64,000 nucleotides of DNA from Candidatus Ichthyocystis hellenicum (GTDB lineage Bacteria; Pseudomonadota; Gammaproteobacteria; Burkholderiales; 2013Ark19i), in contig NZ_LN906597.1 of the NCBI RefSeq assembly GCF_001460935.1, forward strand, positions 1,711,773-1,775,772. Reading direction: 5' to 3'. The notes beneath the pieces were generated by a model. It searched no databases and was not told the DNA's origin. It saw nothing but the letters and a program-made list of their open reading frames with translations. How positions within the stretch are numbered: the stretch's first letter is position 1; every line of letters starts with the position of its first letter. Shown here in pieces: positions 28,532 to 37,056 of this stretch. A program made the translations under genes and the position numbers.

Positions 28532-29905
28532 ATGATAAATAAACAAATATTATCCCCTAACTCCCTGGCACAATTGGCTATGGGAGCTATTCTTAGAGTT
28601 AGTAATAGTCAATCCATGTCGCATATATCTCAAGTTTCTACACATGAAATGGTAGACCCCGCCCGCATTGTAGAGAAGAAGAAACAATCGCCTCACAGGG
28701 GGTTATTTGCCAGCAAATACGAGTTTAGCTTGGAAATGATCCCCGAAGGAAAAACTGACATTGAAGGAAAAGCTTGCAATATCAATGTATGCGATAAAAT
28801 TTATTGTGATGATTACAAGCCCTTATGTTTTTCTGAAGGACTTATAGAATTAGAAACATGTAGGTCTGCTATAGAAGAAGTTTTATCTACAGCTAAAAGT
28901 CAGCTCTCCAAGTATCTACCATCAAATAGGAATGAAAATTACTGGGGTGTTCACCCTATTTATCAGTTGGTCAACAATAAATATGGCTCAGATATTATTC
29001 GTAATTACCAAGAATTAGAGAAACGAATTTTATCTCTTCCAGAAGAACCGCCACTATGTTCACCCAGCTCAGAGCAGAAGACTGGTGATTACCCGGATAG
29101 TATTTTGCATTACCGCGACCCGCTGTGTTTTTTAAATACAGATTGCCTGTGGTCTAAAAGAAGTGGTAGCCATTACGTTTTGATAGGATCGCTTAGCATC
29201 TATACTTCTTTGATAAGAGAAAACTTGGATAAATCAGTATTAATATTGGAAAATTCAACTGAAATACCAAAAAATATATGTAGTTTGGCTGTTGCATCTC
29301 TGCTACAGGTGAAGCACACAATTTGTGAATTGGGAGCGTTGCTATCTATAAGGAGTTCGAGAAGGTCCAATAGCATAGCTAATACACCGAAAACAGAATT
29401 AATTATGGAATCATTGCTAATAATAACCTTGGCAAGAAAAGTTCACGCAGAAATAAGTAATTTAAGTGTAACTGCTCTTGCTCTTATTGATCATAATAAC
29501 TTTTTATCATTGGAAGATTTACTAAAAATATTTGAAGGAAAAATTCAAGTCACTCAAGGCTACCTTAGCAAAATTAAAATGAAACATTTAATTGATGACC
29601 CATCCGCCTTGATTGATAAAAATAGACTGGAAAACAACAAGTTATTACTTGAAAAAGAAGTCTCTAGTATTAAGATCTTCCTAGAAAGTGAATATCGATC
29701 ACTTGTGCCACTCAAGAGGTCAAGAGTAGACTTTCTAAAAGAAAAAATAGATAACCTAAGAAAAATTGTTGCTAAAGGAGATACTACCGGAAACGCTGAA
29801 GAAAAATTAGATGAATGCGGATATGTATCGTTTATCAAAAGCTCTATTGAAGACTTAGAAGGAGAAATAGTAGAGATGGAAACATCAATGAGCGACTTTT
29901 CATAA
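28532..29905 (+). CDS. Family A paralogue, plus-strand subfamily (457 aa)
   Basis: First of two adjacent plus-strand members. Landmarks: SLAQLAMGAILRVSNSQS and a HISQVSTHEMVDPA box (more diverged than in the minus-strand array, with the usual Cys lost), FASKYEF, IYCDDYKPLCFSE, HPIYQLVNNKYG, YRDPLCFLN, NNFLSLEDLLKIFE and a charged C-terminal coiled coil (SIEDLEGEIVEMETSM). It shares with 30132-31562 a GSLSIYxSL...NLDKS stretch and a LLQVKHT helix not found in that form in the other members. ATG at 28532 has no clear ribosome site. No signal peptide. Function unknown. Confidence 0.8.
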   Translation: MINKQILSPNSLAQLAMGAILRVSNSQSMSHISQVSTHEMVDPARIVEKKKQSPHRGLFASKYEFSLEMIPEGKTDIEGKACNINVCDKIYCDDYKPLCFSEGLIELETCRSAIEEVLSTAKSQLSKYLPSNRNENYWGVHPIYQLVNNKYGSDIIRNYQELEKRILSLPEEPPLCSPSSEQKTGDYPDSILHYRDPLCFLNTDCLWSKRSGSHYVLIGSLSIYTSLIRENLDKSVLILENSTEIPKNICSLAVASLLQVKHTICELGALLSIRSSRRSNSIANTPKTELIMESLLIITLARKVHAEISNLSVTALALIDHNNFLSLEDLLKIFEGKIQVTQGYLSKIKMKHLIDDPSALIDKNRLENNKLLLEKEVSSIKIFLESEYRSLVPLKRSRVDFLKEKIDNLRKIVAKGDTTGNAEEKLDECGYVSFIKSSIEDLEGEIVEMETSMSDFS

Positions 29906-30131
29906 AACAATGTACTTTATAAGTAAAAATGTGGAAGCTAAAAGGGTAAATTAATGATAGCTTACTCCTATCGTTGCCGCTTCACAATCAGTCCCGTTTA
30001 AGAGAAAAATGCTAGGAGTTAGCTTATAATTTTCTCAGAACTAAATTGGGGATAGTTGTAACTATAAAAAAATAACTTAATTAACGCAACAGCTACGAAC
30101 TACCAACTACTGTGTTAATCACGGGGAAATC

Positions 30132-31562
30132 ATGGACATAAGTTCTCTAGCAACAACAAGAACGCAACCAGATCAACAAGGAGCTTACAACAGTCCTTGC
30201 ACTTTAGCACAATTATCAATGAAGTCTATATTAGGTATTGATAATAATCCTCTATCAACACAACCTATATCCAGAATTTCATCACATGAAGCAGTTGAAG
30301 CAGCCCTCATTATAAGAGGAAAAACAAAATCATTTTCAAGTAAATATGATGAACCCTTGCCAAAAACAAACTCAGATGATAATGGCGGTAAATTTTGCAG
30401 TATATATGGTAAATTTTATTGTGATGATTACAAAGTGTTGGACAATTGCGAAGGAGCTACAGAGTTACAAAAATGCACAGATAACATAGAAAGAATTTCA
30501 AGTGCACGCACCAATTATTTTTTAAAGTATTTACCATCAGATAAAGATAACGAATGCTGGTCTACACACCCCATTCACAAATTAGTCAATAGTTCAAATA
30601 TATCCAATTTTAGTAGTAATTTATGTAAATTAAAGGACTCCATTTTATCTCTTCCCGAGTTACCATCCCCGGGCACAGATTATAATCCAGAAACAAAAAG
30701 CTACTCGAGTAGCATTTCATATTACCTTGATCCTCTATATTTTTTGAGCACAAAGTGTCTGTACTCGAAAACCTCTAATCACCATTATGCCTTAATGGGA
30801 TCACTCAGTATCTACGCTTCATTAGTAATGATAAATTTAGATAAATCTATATCCATATTAGAAAATTCAAATCACATACCAGGATGCATATGTAGATTAT
30901 CTATAGCATCGCTACTACAGGTAAAGCATACGGCTCTAAAGTTAAAAAAATTAATAGCAACAAGACAAGAAAAAGAACACTCATCCCGGAGAATAATATT
31001 AACTAAGATTTCACTTGAAATAATAATTTTTACAAAAAAGGTTTCTGCAGAAATAGAAAAATTACAAGAAACGATCATTCCCCTTATTGAATGCTGCAAC
31101 TTTTTATCTTTGGAAGATCTATTAAAAATATTCGAGAGCAAAGTTTCAAAAACTAATGAGTATCTTTGCAAGATCAAGCCATCTCACTTAGTTGATGACC
31201 CGGCGATATCGATTGATAAAGAAAGAATGGAAACTAACAGATCATCACTCGAAAAAGAAATGGGTGATATTTCCTGTTTCCTAAAAAATAAATATCAACT
31301 CCTTATTCCACTCAAAAAGTCAAAAATAAAAAGGCTAAGAGAAAATATAGAATCTATTAAACAAAAAATTGCACATGTTGATGAAGAAACAATGTCCAAA
31401 GATCTACATATATTATCCCTCAATGATTCAGTTGAAAAATTAGAAGAAGAAGTAAAAGAGATGGAAAAATTCATATGCGGTAATTTTTCTGAACGATATC
31501 AAAGGAAAAGAATAATAGAAGAAAAATCAGAGGGAAAAAGAAGTAGAAAAATGAATATATGA
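30132..31562 (+). CDS. Family A paralogue, plus-strand subfamily (476 aa)
   Basis: Second plus-strand member, 226 bp after the first. ATG at 30132 follows GGGGA. Landmarks: SPCTLAQLSMKSILGID, an ISSHEAVEAALII helix, FSSKYDE, FYCDDYKVLDNCE, HPIHKLVNSS, YLDPLYFLS, CNFLSLEDLLKIFE, KYQLLIPLKKSKIKRL and SVEKLEEEVKEMEKFI. After the coiled coil comes a basic tail (YQRKRIIEEK, KRSRKMNI) that could bind nucleic acid or acidic membranes. It is clearly the nearest relative of 28532-29905 in the window, so this pair arose by local duplication. Function unknown. Confidence 0.8.
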   Translation: MDISSLATTRTQPDQQGAYNSPCTLAQLSMKSILGIDNNPLSTQPISRISSHEAVEAALIIRGKTKSFSSKYDEPLPKTNSDDNGGKFCSIYGKFYCDDYKVLDNCEGATELQKCTDNIERISSARTNYFLKYLPSDKDNECWSTHPIHKLVNSSNISNFSSNLCKLKDSILSLPELPSPGTDYNPETKSYSSSISYYLDPLYFLSTKCLYSKTSNHHYALMGSLSIYASLVMINLDKSISILENSNHIPGCICRLSIASLLQVKHTALKLKKLIATRQEKEHSSRRIILTKISLEIIIFTKKVSAEIEKLQETIIPLIECCNFLSLEDLLKIFESKVSKTNEYLCKIKPSHLVDDPAISIDKERMETNRSSLEKEMGDISCFLKNKYQLLIPLKKSKIKRLRENIESIKQKIAHVDEETMSKDLHILSLNDSVEKLEEEVKEMEKFICGNFSERYQRKRIIEEKSEGKRSRKMNI

Positions 31563-32056
31563 AAAATTATGTATCTTTTGTATTGAGATGAAAATAGTTT
31601 TTGTAGTAGGTTGCGTCGTGAAACAATAAACAATGATATTTTCGTAATAAGATAGTATATTTGAGATTAATTTTAGTTTATCTAGCACGCAGTTAAAACT
31701 GGTTACGACGACGCCCTTATAGCACCACCAGTACCAGTAAATAATTACATGATGTACAAAAATAGATATGAAAAAATTACTTACAAAAAATCATCACAAA
31801 ACAATGATATGTAAATCATTTATCAATAATCAAGATGAAAAATTATAAGAATAAATACTAACCATGAAAAAATTAATAACCAACTTTTTATAACAGTATC
31901 ATCCAATAAGTAAAAAACAACCATAAAATAATAAATTAAAAACTAGAGTTACTTTATACCTAAACTTGTTAATGATTAAGGGAGATTCCAACCATAACGA
32001 CTCCAATCCATACAATTGTTATAATTTGATAATTTACACTATCTTTATGGCTAAAA
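31563..32056. other. Spacer before glycosyltransferase gene
   Basis: About 490 bp of AT-rich DNA with no ORF or RNA gene that I recognise. It separates the family A pair from the core block and should hold the promoter of the glycosyltransferase gene. Confidence 0.4.
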
Positions 32057-32983
32057 ATGACATCTATCGCTGTAGTAATTCCCGTACATAACGGTGGAGA
32101 AACTTGGTCTCATACACTATCCTCTGTACAAGAGCAATCAGTAAAAGTCAAAGAGCTAATAGTACTTGACATTGAATCTACCGATTCAACAAGTTCTGTA
32201 GCAGAAAACCACTTTGCCAAAGTAATTCCTATCTTTGCAAAAGACTGGGATCCTTGGCACACACGGCAGTGGGGGGCATCACAAACCAAGGAATCAGAAA
32301 TAATAGTTTACCTAAGCCAAAATTGCATTCTAGAAAGTAATTACGCATTAGAAGAATTAGCTGAAACACTGGTTTCAAAAAATTCATATATGGTATATGG
32401 GAGACAAAAATGCGATCGCAATGCACCAACAAACCTAAGTAACCTATACAGAGATTTTTTTCCTGCACATAACTGCACCAAAGAAGAAATTGCTAAAAGG
32501 CTCCCTATTGCCATGAAATTCTGCATTTACTATCATGCATTCGCCGCCTACTCTAAACAAAAACTACTAAGGCTAAACAGTAGCCTACCCAACCGTATAT
32601 TCGCAGCTGAAGATTTACTTATAATGGACAACCTAATAAGGGAAAGAAAATCTGTAAGCTACTGTGCAAAAGCTGCAGTTATAAGGGCAACAACACCATC
32701 TATTAAACAATATTTCCTCCACAGTATGGATCGAGGCACAGCTTATAGCAAAGAAAAAAATCTTCTATCATTTAAGGATGGTGGACTGTGTACCACAAAA
32801 GACATCTCCTGTAGAGAAAAAAACTATCCTCAATCACGAGAACATTTTAAAGAAAAGATACGAGGAATTATCTACAGAGCTAGCTGTGAAATAGGGTATC
32901 AAATGGGAAAAAGGCGCCGTCCAAACACGGAAAACTGGACTACTGAAAAACATGGAGAACCACTAATTCGAGGGTTGGTTTAA
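32057..32983 (+). CDS. Family 2 glycosyltransferase
   Basis: A 308-residue GT-A fold enzyme: AVVIPVHNGGETW opens the first strand, IVLDIESTDSTS is the nucleotide-sugar loop, and IIVYLSQNCILES stands where rhamnosyltransferase-like members have LTQDA, so the acidic metal-binding residue appears replaced by Asn/Cys. IFAAEDLLIMDNLI fits the ED catalytic-base region. No membrane segment. Members usually add sugars to O-antigen, capsule or glycoproteins; which sugar cannot be told. It stands alone, convergent with the two-component genes, 15 bp from their end. The divergent epimerase at 25142 could belong to the same glycan pathway. Confidence 0.85.
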   Translation: MTSIAVVIPVHNGGETWSHTLSSVQEQSVKVKELIVLDIESTDSTSSVAENHFAKVIPIFAKDWDPWHTRQWGASQTKESEIIVYLSQNCILESNYALEELAETLVSKNSYMVYGRQKCDRNAPTNLSNLYRDFFPAHNCTKEEIAKRLPIAMKFCIYYHAFAAYSKQKLLRLNSSLPNRIFAAEDLLIMDNLIRERKSVSYCAKAAVIRATTPSIKQYFLHSMDRGTAYSKEKNLLSFKDGGLCTTKDISCREKNYPQSREHFKEKIRGIIYRASCEIGYQMGKRRRPNTENWTTEKHGEPLIRGLV

Positions 32984-32998
32984 GAATGTACCACAACA

Positions 32999-33631
32999 TT
33001 ATATATTGTCTGGTCTTACATCACCAGAATCCAGAAGAGCATAGAAATCAGTCAAAGAAGAAACATTAAATATCTTTAGAAGCTTATGCTCACTATCACC
33101 AACAGAAAAGTAACAATCATCCCGCAGGGAATAATGTGACATCAACCCCATAAAAATCTTACGGTCTTCTGAATCTAAATTATAAATGGTTTCCAATATA
33201 GCCTGCCTACTTGTGAACCGCTGGATTCTATTTCGGCAATCATCCAAGGCTGATAGAACAACGTCAACAAGACGGTTACTATTGAATGGCTTTTCAATGA
33301 AGTCAAACGCACCCGACTTCATGACCTCAACAGCCATTTCAACATAACCATGACCCGTAAGAAAAATTACCGGCCAAATAATTTCCTGATCACGTAATCG
33401 CTGAAACAACTTTATTCCTGACCATCCTCCGTTCATCCTAACGTCCAACAATACAGTTGCTACCATAAGTTGATCATAACTAAACAATTTTTCCAAGAAA
33501 GACTCAGATGAACCAAACAACTCACACTGTAAATGACGAGATTGAATCAGCAAGGACAATGAGTCGCGAATATAATACTCATCATCAATAATAAAAACCA
33601 TTCCCCCATTATCTTCACCAATTTCATTCAT
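32999..33631 (-). CDS. FixJ-like response regulator with degenerate DNA-binding domain
   Basis: A 210-residue protein. Residues 10-130 are a receiver domain with intact sites: D16/D17, phospho-acceptor D63 in VLLDVRM, T92 and K114 in EKPF. The linker (SRQAILETIYNLDSEDRKIF) matches the part just before the FixJ/TodT LuxR-type helix-turn-helix, and SSLTDFYALL matches its last helix. The recognition helix between (normally SxRTVExHRxxVM) is replaced by VGDSEHKLLKIF, so DNA binding may be lost or altered. The start overlaps the kinase stop by 4 bp, so the two are translated together. Confidence 0.85.
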   Translation of the reverse strand: MNEIGEDNGGMVFIIDDEYYIRDSLSLLIQSRHLQCELFGSSESFLEKLFSYDQLMVATVLLDVRMNGGWSGIKLFQRLRDQEIIWPVIFLTGHGYVEMAVEVMKSGAFDFIEKPFNSNRLVDVVLSALDDCRNRIQRFTSRQAILETIYNLDSEDRKIFMGLMSHYSLRDDCYFSVGDSEHKLLKIFNVSSLTDFYALLDSGDVRPDNI

Positions 33632-35622
33632 AAATCATCACTATCTTTCATAAGACGGACAATAAACACCGTTCCTTTACCACAATCCGTTTCAAAATCC
33701 AAAACTCCACGATGACTTTCTATGATGGATCTGCAAATAGACAATCCTAGACCCATACCTTCATTGCTAGTAGTAACAAATGCATCAAAAATTCTGTGAC
33801 AAATATCCGTAGGAACACCAACTCCATTGTCCCTAACCATCACGGCATACTCTGAAATACAATCCTCTATTGATATCTCGATTTTACGGTTGTAATTAAT
33901 ATTTAACATAGATTCAATGGCATTTTTAACGAGATTAATAAAAACTTGTACCAATAGTGTTGCATCAGCGTTAACAAAACAAGGAAAATCTGGTAAATCA
34001 AACTTGATAATTACACTGTTTTCCCTAATATTATTATCCATAGCATCCACGGAACGTCTCACAACATCACGCAAATCAACAGTGGTTCTTACTAAATCAT
34101 GTCTTCTAACAAAGGAATATACTCTCCTCACGATGTCACTTGCCCGCTCTGATTGAGAAATAATTTTTTGTGTAATGTCTAACAGCTGTTTATTGGTAAA
34201 AGTTCCTTCTTTCAAAATATTATTGACAGCTGTTGCATATGCAACTATGGCTCCCAAAGGTTGATTTAGCTCATGAGCTAAAAAAGATGCAGTTTCACCA
34301 ACAGTTACCAGATGACTGGTAAGTTCTAAACGTTTTTGTTGCCAACGCATAAGTTTTTGCAAACGCTTCTGTTCATGAATATCAATGGCCGTAATAATAT
34401 TACCTATACATTTGCTATCTAAGGTAAGCAATGGCGCCACATAAACTAACACACTAATCTTTTCACCACTGCGTCTTTTAATAAAAAATTCCAGGGGTTG
34501 CGCCAATTTACGCTGACTAGAAACGGCATTATAAAATTCATCTAACGAATTTTGCTCATCACTAGGTAGTAAAAAATCAAAAGGCAAATACAATCCCAAC
34601 AAAAATTGTTCTGGATAGTCAACGAACTGACAAAAAGCATTGTTAACATGAATAATTTTACCGGCCAAATCTACTGCAAAAATAGCAGTTGAAAGACAAT
34701 TTTCTATGCTTTTCATAAATCCTTGCTGCTCTAACAGCAGGTACTCAGCCCTTTCTCTACGCTTTATATCGTACCGCAAGGTCATCAGGCTCCAGAACAG
34801 AATCAGAGAAAAAACTACTCCAGTAACACTTAAAAAAATGCTAATCCAACGGATATGATTATCTGAAACTGTAAATTTGAAACGAAGACCAACATCACCA
34901 AAGAAAACAGTAGTAGTTGTAGATATAACTTCATTCAAAACATCTAGAGACCCCGAATCATGGCTTTGAAGATAAAAAGGAAGGTACAGAATTTTATATC
35001 GTTGAGAAAAAAACTCAGGCAAAATGTTTTTACCAATAAAATCAGTTATTAGGAATCGCAAAAAAATAACACCTTCAAATTGATTCTTGTCAGTAAGAAG
35101 TGGGTAACTATAAATAAGAAAGAATTTGCTTTTGTCCTCTATATCTACTTTTTCATAAAATCCTATCTTTCTTTTCTGGGATTCTGCTTCTTTAAAAAGA
35201 GATTTCCAACAAATAGAATGAATTGGGCAAACAACACGAGATAACCTATCTTTGAGGTATTTTTTTCTACTTTTTTCATAAATAACTCTACCATTTTTAT
35301 CCATCCAAACCAAATCGCTCACCATATTCAGATGCGCCAGTCTCTCCACACCATTAAAAAATGCGTAATCTTTGATGGTTGGTTGATGAAAATTAGAAAG
35401 ATGAATCAAGCTGTTGATAGGAATAGAAACTGATCTAACTAACAAATGACTGAACAGAACAATATCTTCATTAAGGGTACCCCTTTGATACAAGTACCTC
35501 TGGTGCCTATAATTCGCAAAAAATGAGAACGCAAAAACACTTATAAGTCCCAATAGCAAAATTGGAGTAATAAGATAGGAATTTCCAGAAAACAACCCAT
35601 TTTTATTTTTAACCCCAATCAT
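33628..35622 (-). CDS. PAS-containing sensor histidine kinase (FixL/DctB-like)
   Basis: A 664-residue membrane kinase: TM1 at about 16-36, a periplasmic sensor region of about 220 residues containing LVWMDKNGRVIYEK (a PDC-type sensor hallmark), TM2 at about 258-282, a PAS domain (about 305-420, FAVDLAGKIIHVNNAF), then the H-box ETASFLAHELNQPLGAI of the HExNQP type, the N-box INLVKNAIESM, VRDNGVGVP and GMGLGLSIC. All catalytic boxes look intact. It signals to the response regulator gene that overlaps its end. Starts only 31 bp from divergent murB. Signal unknown. Confidence 0.92.
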   Translation of the reverse strand: MIGVKNKNGLFSGNSYLITPILLLGLISVFAFSFFANYRHQRYLYQRGTLNEDIVLFSHLLVRSVSIPINSLIHLSNFHQPTIKDYAFFNGVERLAHLNMVSDLVWMDKNGRVIYEKSRKKYLKDRLSRVVCPIHSICWKSLFKEAESQKRKIGFYEKVDIEDKSKFFLIYSYPLLTDKNQFEGVIFLRFLITDFIGKNILPEFFSQRYKILYLPFYLQSHDSGSLDVLNEVISTTTTVFFGDVGLRFKFTVSDNHIRWISIFLSVTGVVFSLILFWSLMTLRYDIKRRERAEYLLLEQQGFMKSIENCLSTAIFAVDLAGKIIHVNNAFCQFVDYPEQFLLGLYLPFDFLLPSDEQNSLDEFYNAVSSQRKLAQPLEFFIKRRSGEKISVLVYVAPLLTLDSKCIGNIITAIDIHEQKRLQKLMRWQQKRLELTSHLVTVGETASFLAHELNQPLGAIVAYATAVNNILKEGTFTNKQLLDITQKIISQSERASDIVRRVYSFVRRHDLVRTTVDLRDVVRRSVDAMDNNIRENSVIIKFDLPDFPCFVNADATLLVQVFINLVKNAIESMLNINYNRKIEISIEDCISEYAVMVRDNGVGVPTDICHRIFDAFVTTSNEGMGLGLSICRSIIESHRGVLDFETDCGKGTVFIVRLMKDSDDL

Positions 35623-35653
35623 GGTATACTAACAGCCGCAGTGCGTAGTTAAT

Positions 35654-36685
35654 ATGTCCATCACCACTACAAATAGCATGTCGTTTTCCATTCAAAGAAA
35701 CACTAGCATCAGAGAATACCATTCTTTCAACTTTCCAATTATCGCTAATACCCTTGTTCGGGTAAATAGTCATCGTGGTGTTGTTGAAAGCATGCCTCTA
35801 GTAAAATCATGTAATTATCATGCCTTTTTAGGATCAGGAAGTAATACAGTATTTGCAAAAAATTACGATGGATGTGTGGTACAAGTAAACATAAAAGGCA
35901 AAATAATACTCAATGATGATGATGACTCGGTTTTGATACAAGCAGCTGCTGGAGAAAATTGGGCCGATTTCGTCGACTGGACAATAGATAACAATTACCC
36001 AGGATTAGAGAACCTAGCCATGATCCCCGGAACGGTCGGAGCATCTCCGGTACAAAACATTGGAGCATATGGTGTAGAAATAAAGTCATTTATAGATAGA
36101 ATAGTAGTTTTTGATTATGAGAGAGAATCTTTCATACATCTACCTGCAAGTACTTTGGACATGAGGTACCGCTGGAGCAAACTAAAAACTCCGGAATGGA
36201 AAAATATTCTTATAACCGATGTTGTATTTAGACTACCAAAGAAGTGGTCACCTCAATGCCAATACCAACAAATGGGTAAATTGATAGTTAGTAAAAATCC
36301 ATCCCCAAGAGAAATACGAGACGTAGTTTGCAAACTACGCATGGAGAAACTGCCACCATTAACACCTGAACAGCACCATGCAGGAAGCTTCTTTCGCAAC
36401 CTTATAGTGTCACCCAATCAACTGCTGGCAATAAAAGAAAAGTACCCGGACATACCTATATTCCCTGAAAGAAAGATACCAATAGGATGGCTGCTGGAAA
36501 AACGCGGCTGGAAGGGAAAAAGCAGCGGCAACGTCGGGGTATCGGACAAACACGCACTAGTGCTGACTCACAATGGGAAAGGAAAAGCAGAAGAGCTAGT
36601 AAAGCTCTTCAAAGAAATCCAAATCGACATCATGAACGACATCGGAATCACCATAGAACCAGAGGTAACAATACACGGGCTATGA
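35654..36685 (+). CDS. murB: UDP-N-acetylenolpyruvoylglucosamine reductase
   Basis: A 343-residue MurB of the long (E. coli-like) type. It reduces UDP-GlcNAc-enolpyruvate to UDP-MurNAc using NADPH and FAD in the cytoplasm. FAD-binding part: FLGSGSNTVF, GLENLAMIPGTVGASPVQNIGAYGVE. Catalytic Ser in HHAGSFFRN, late Glu in GITIEPEV, and IGWLLEKRGWKG. The start ATG at 35654 gives a rather long N-terminus before the usual NTSIREYHSF. The 3' end overlaps the convergent rpsT gene by 6 bp. Shows that the organism builds peptidoglycan precursors. Confidence 0.95.
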   Translation: MSITTTNSMSFSIQRNTSIREYHSFNFPIIANTLVRVNSHRGVVESMPLVKSCNYHAFLGSGSNTVFAKNYDGCVVQVNIKGKIILNDDDDSVLIQAAAGENWADFVDWTIDNNYPGLENLAMIPGTVGASPVQNIGAYGVEIKSFIDRIVVFDYERESFIHLPASTLDMRYRWSKLKTPEWKNILITDVVFRLPKKWSPQCQYQQMGKLIVSKNPSPREIRDVVCKLRMEKLPPLTPEQHHAGSFFRNLIVSPNQLLAIKEKYPDIPIFPERKIPIGWLLEKRGWKGKSSGNVGVSDKHALVLTHNGKGKAEELVKLFKEIQIDIMNDIGITIEPEVTIHGL

Positions 36686-36955
36686 AGAGGCAACCCCAAG
36701 GGATTTAATCCGATGAATCAGCCTACTTTTGCAGCGACTAGCTCTATTGGGATGAATAATACCCTTCGAACAGATCTTATCAATAACAGAAGCAGCCGAA
36801 TTAAAAACCAACAAAGCCTCATCAGCATTACCAGACCCAATAGCAACACGAACCTTCTTTAAAGCAGTACGAAAAGAAGATCTGAGACTAGCATTACGCT
36901 GACGCCTTTTCTCTGACTGAATACTTCTTTTTCTTGACGAGGCCGAATTTGCCAT
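36680..36955 (-). CDS. rpsT: 30S ribosomal protein S20
   Basis: A 91-residue basic protein with the S20 pattern: MANSASSRKRSIQSEKRRQRNASLRS, FRTALKKVR, and C-terminal IHPNRASRCKSRLIHRIKSL. It binds 16S rRNA early in 30S assembly. ATG at 36955 follows GGAG. It is head-to-head with murJ (about 100 bp between starts), a pairing common in Betaproteobacteria, and its 3' end overlaps murB by 6 bp. Confidence 0.96.
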   Translation of the reverse strand: MANSASSRKRSIQSEKRRQRNASLRSSFRTALKKVRVAIGSGNADEALLVFNSAASVIDKICSKGIIHPNRASRCKSRLIHRIKSLGVASS

Positions 36956-37056
36956 AAAAGCTCCATAATTAAAAGTCGGTAACGTAATTATATACCTTTG
37001 TTAGCGTATTCTAGGATATTTTATAACAACTATTCAACAGGTTTGTATCTCTACTC

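Noticed and set aside
28300-28542. 80-residue plus-strand frame before the family A pair
   Set aside because: It overlaps the start of the real gene at 28532 and has no recognisable motif or ribosome site.
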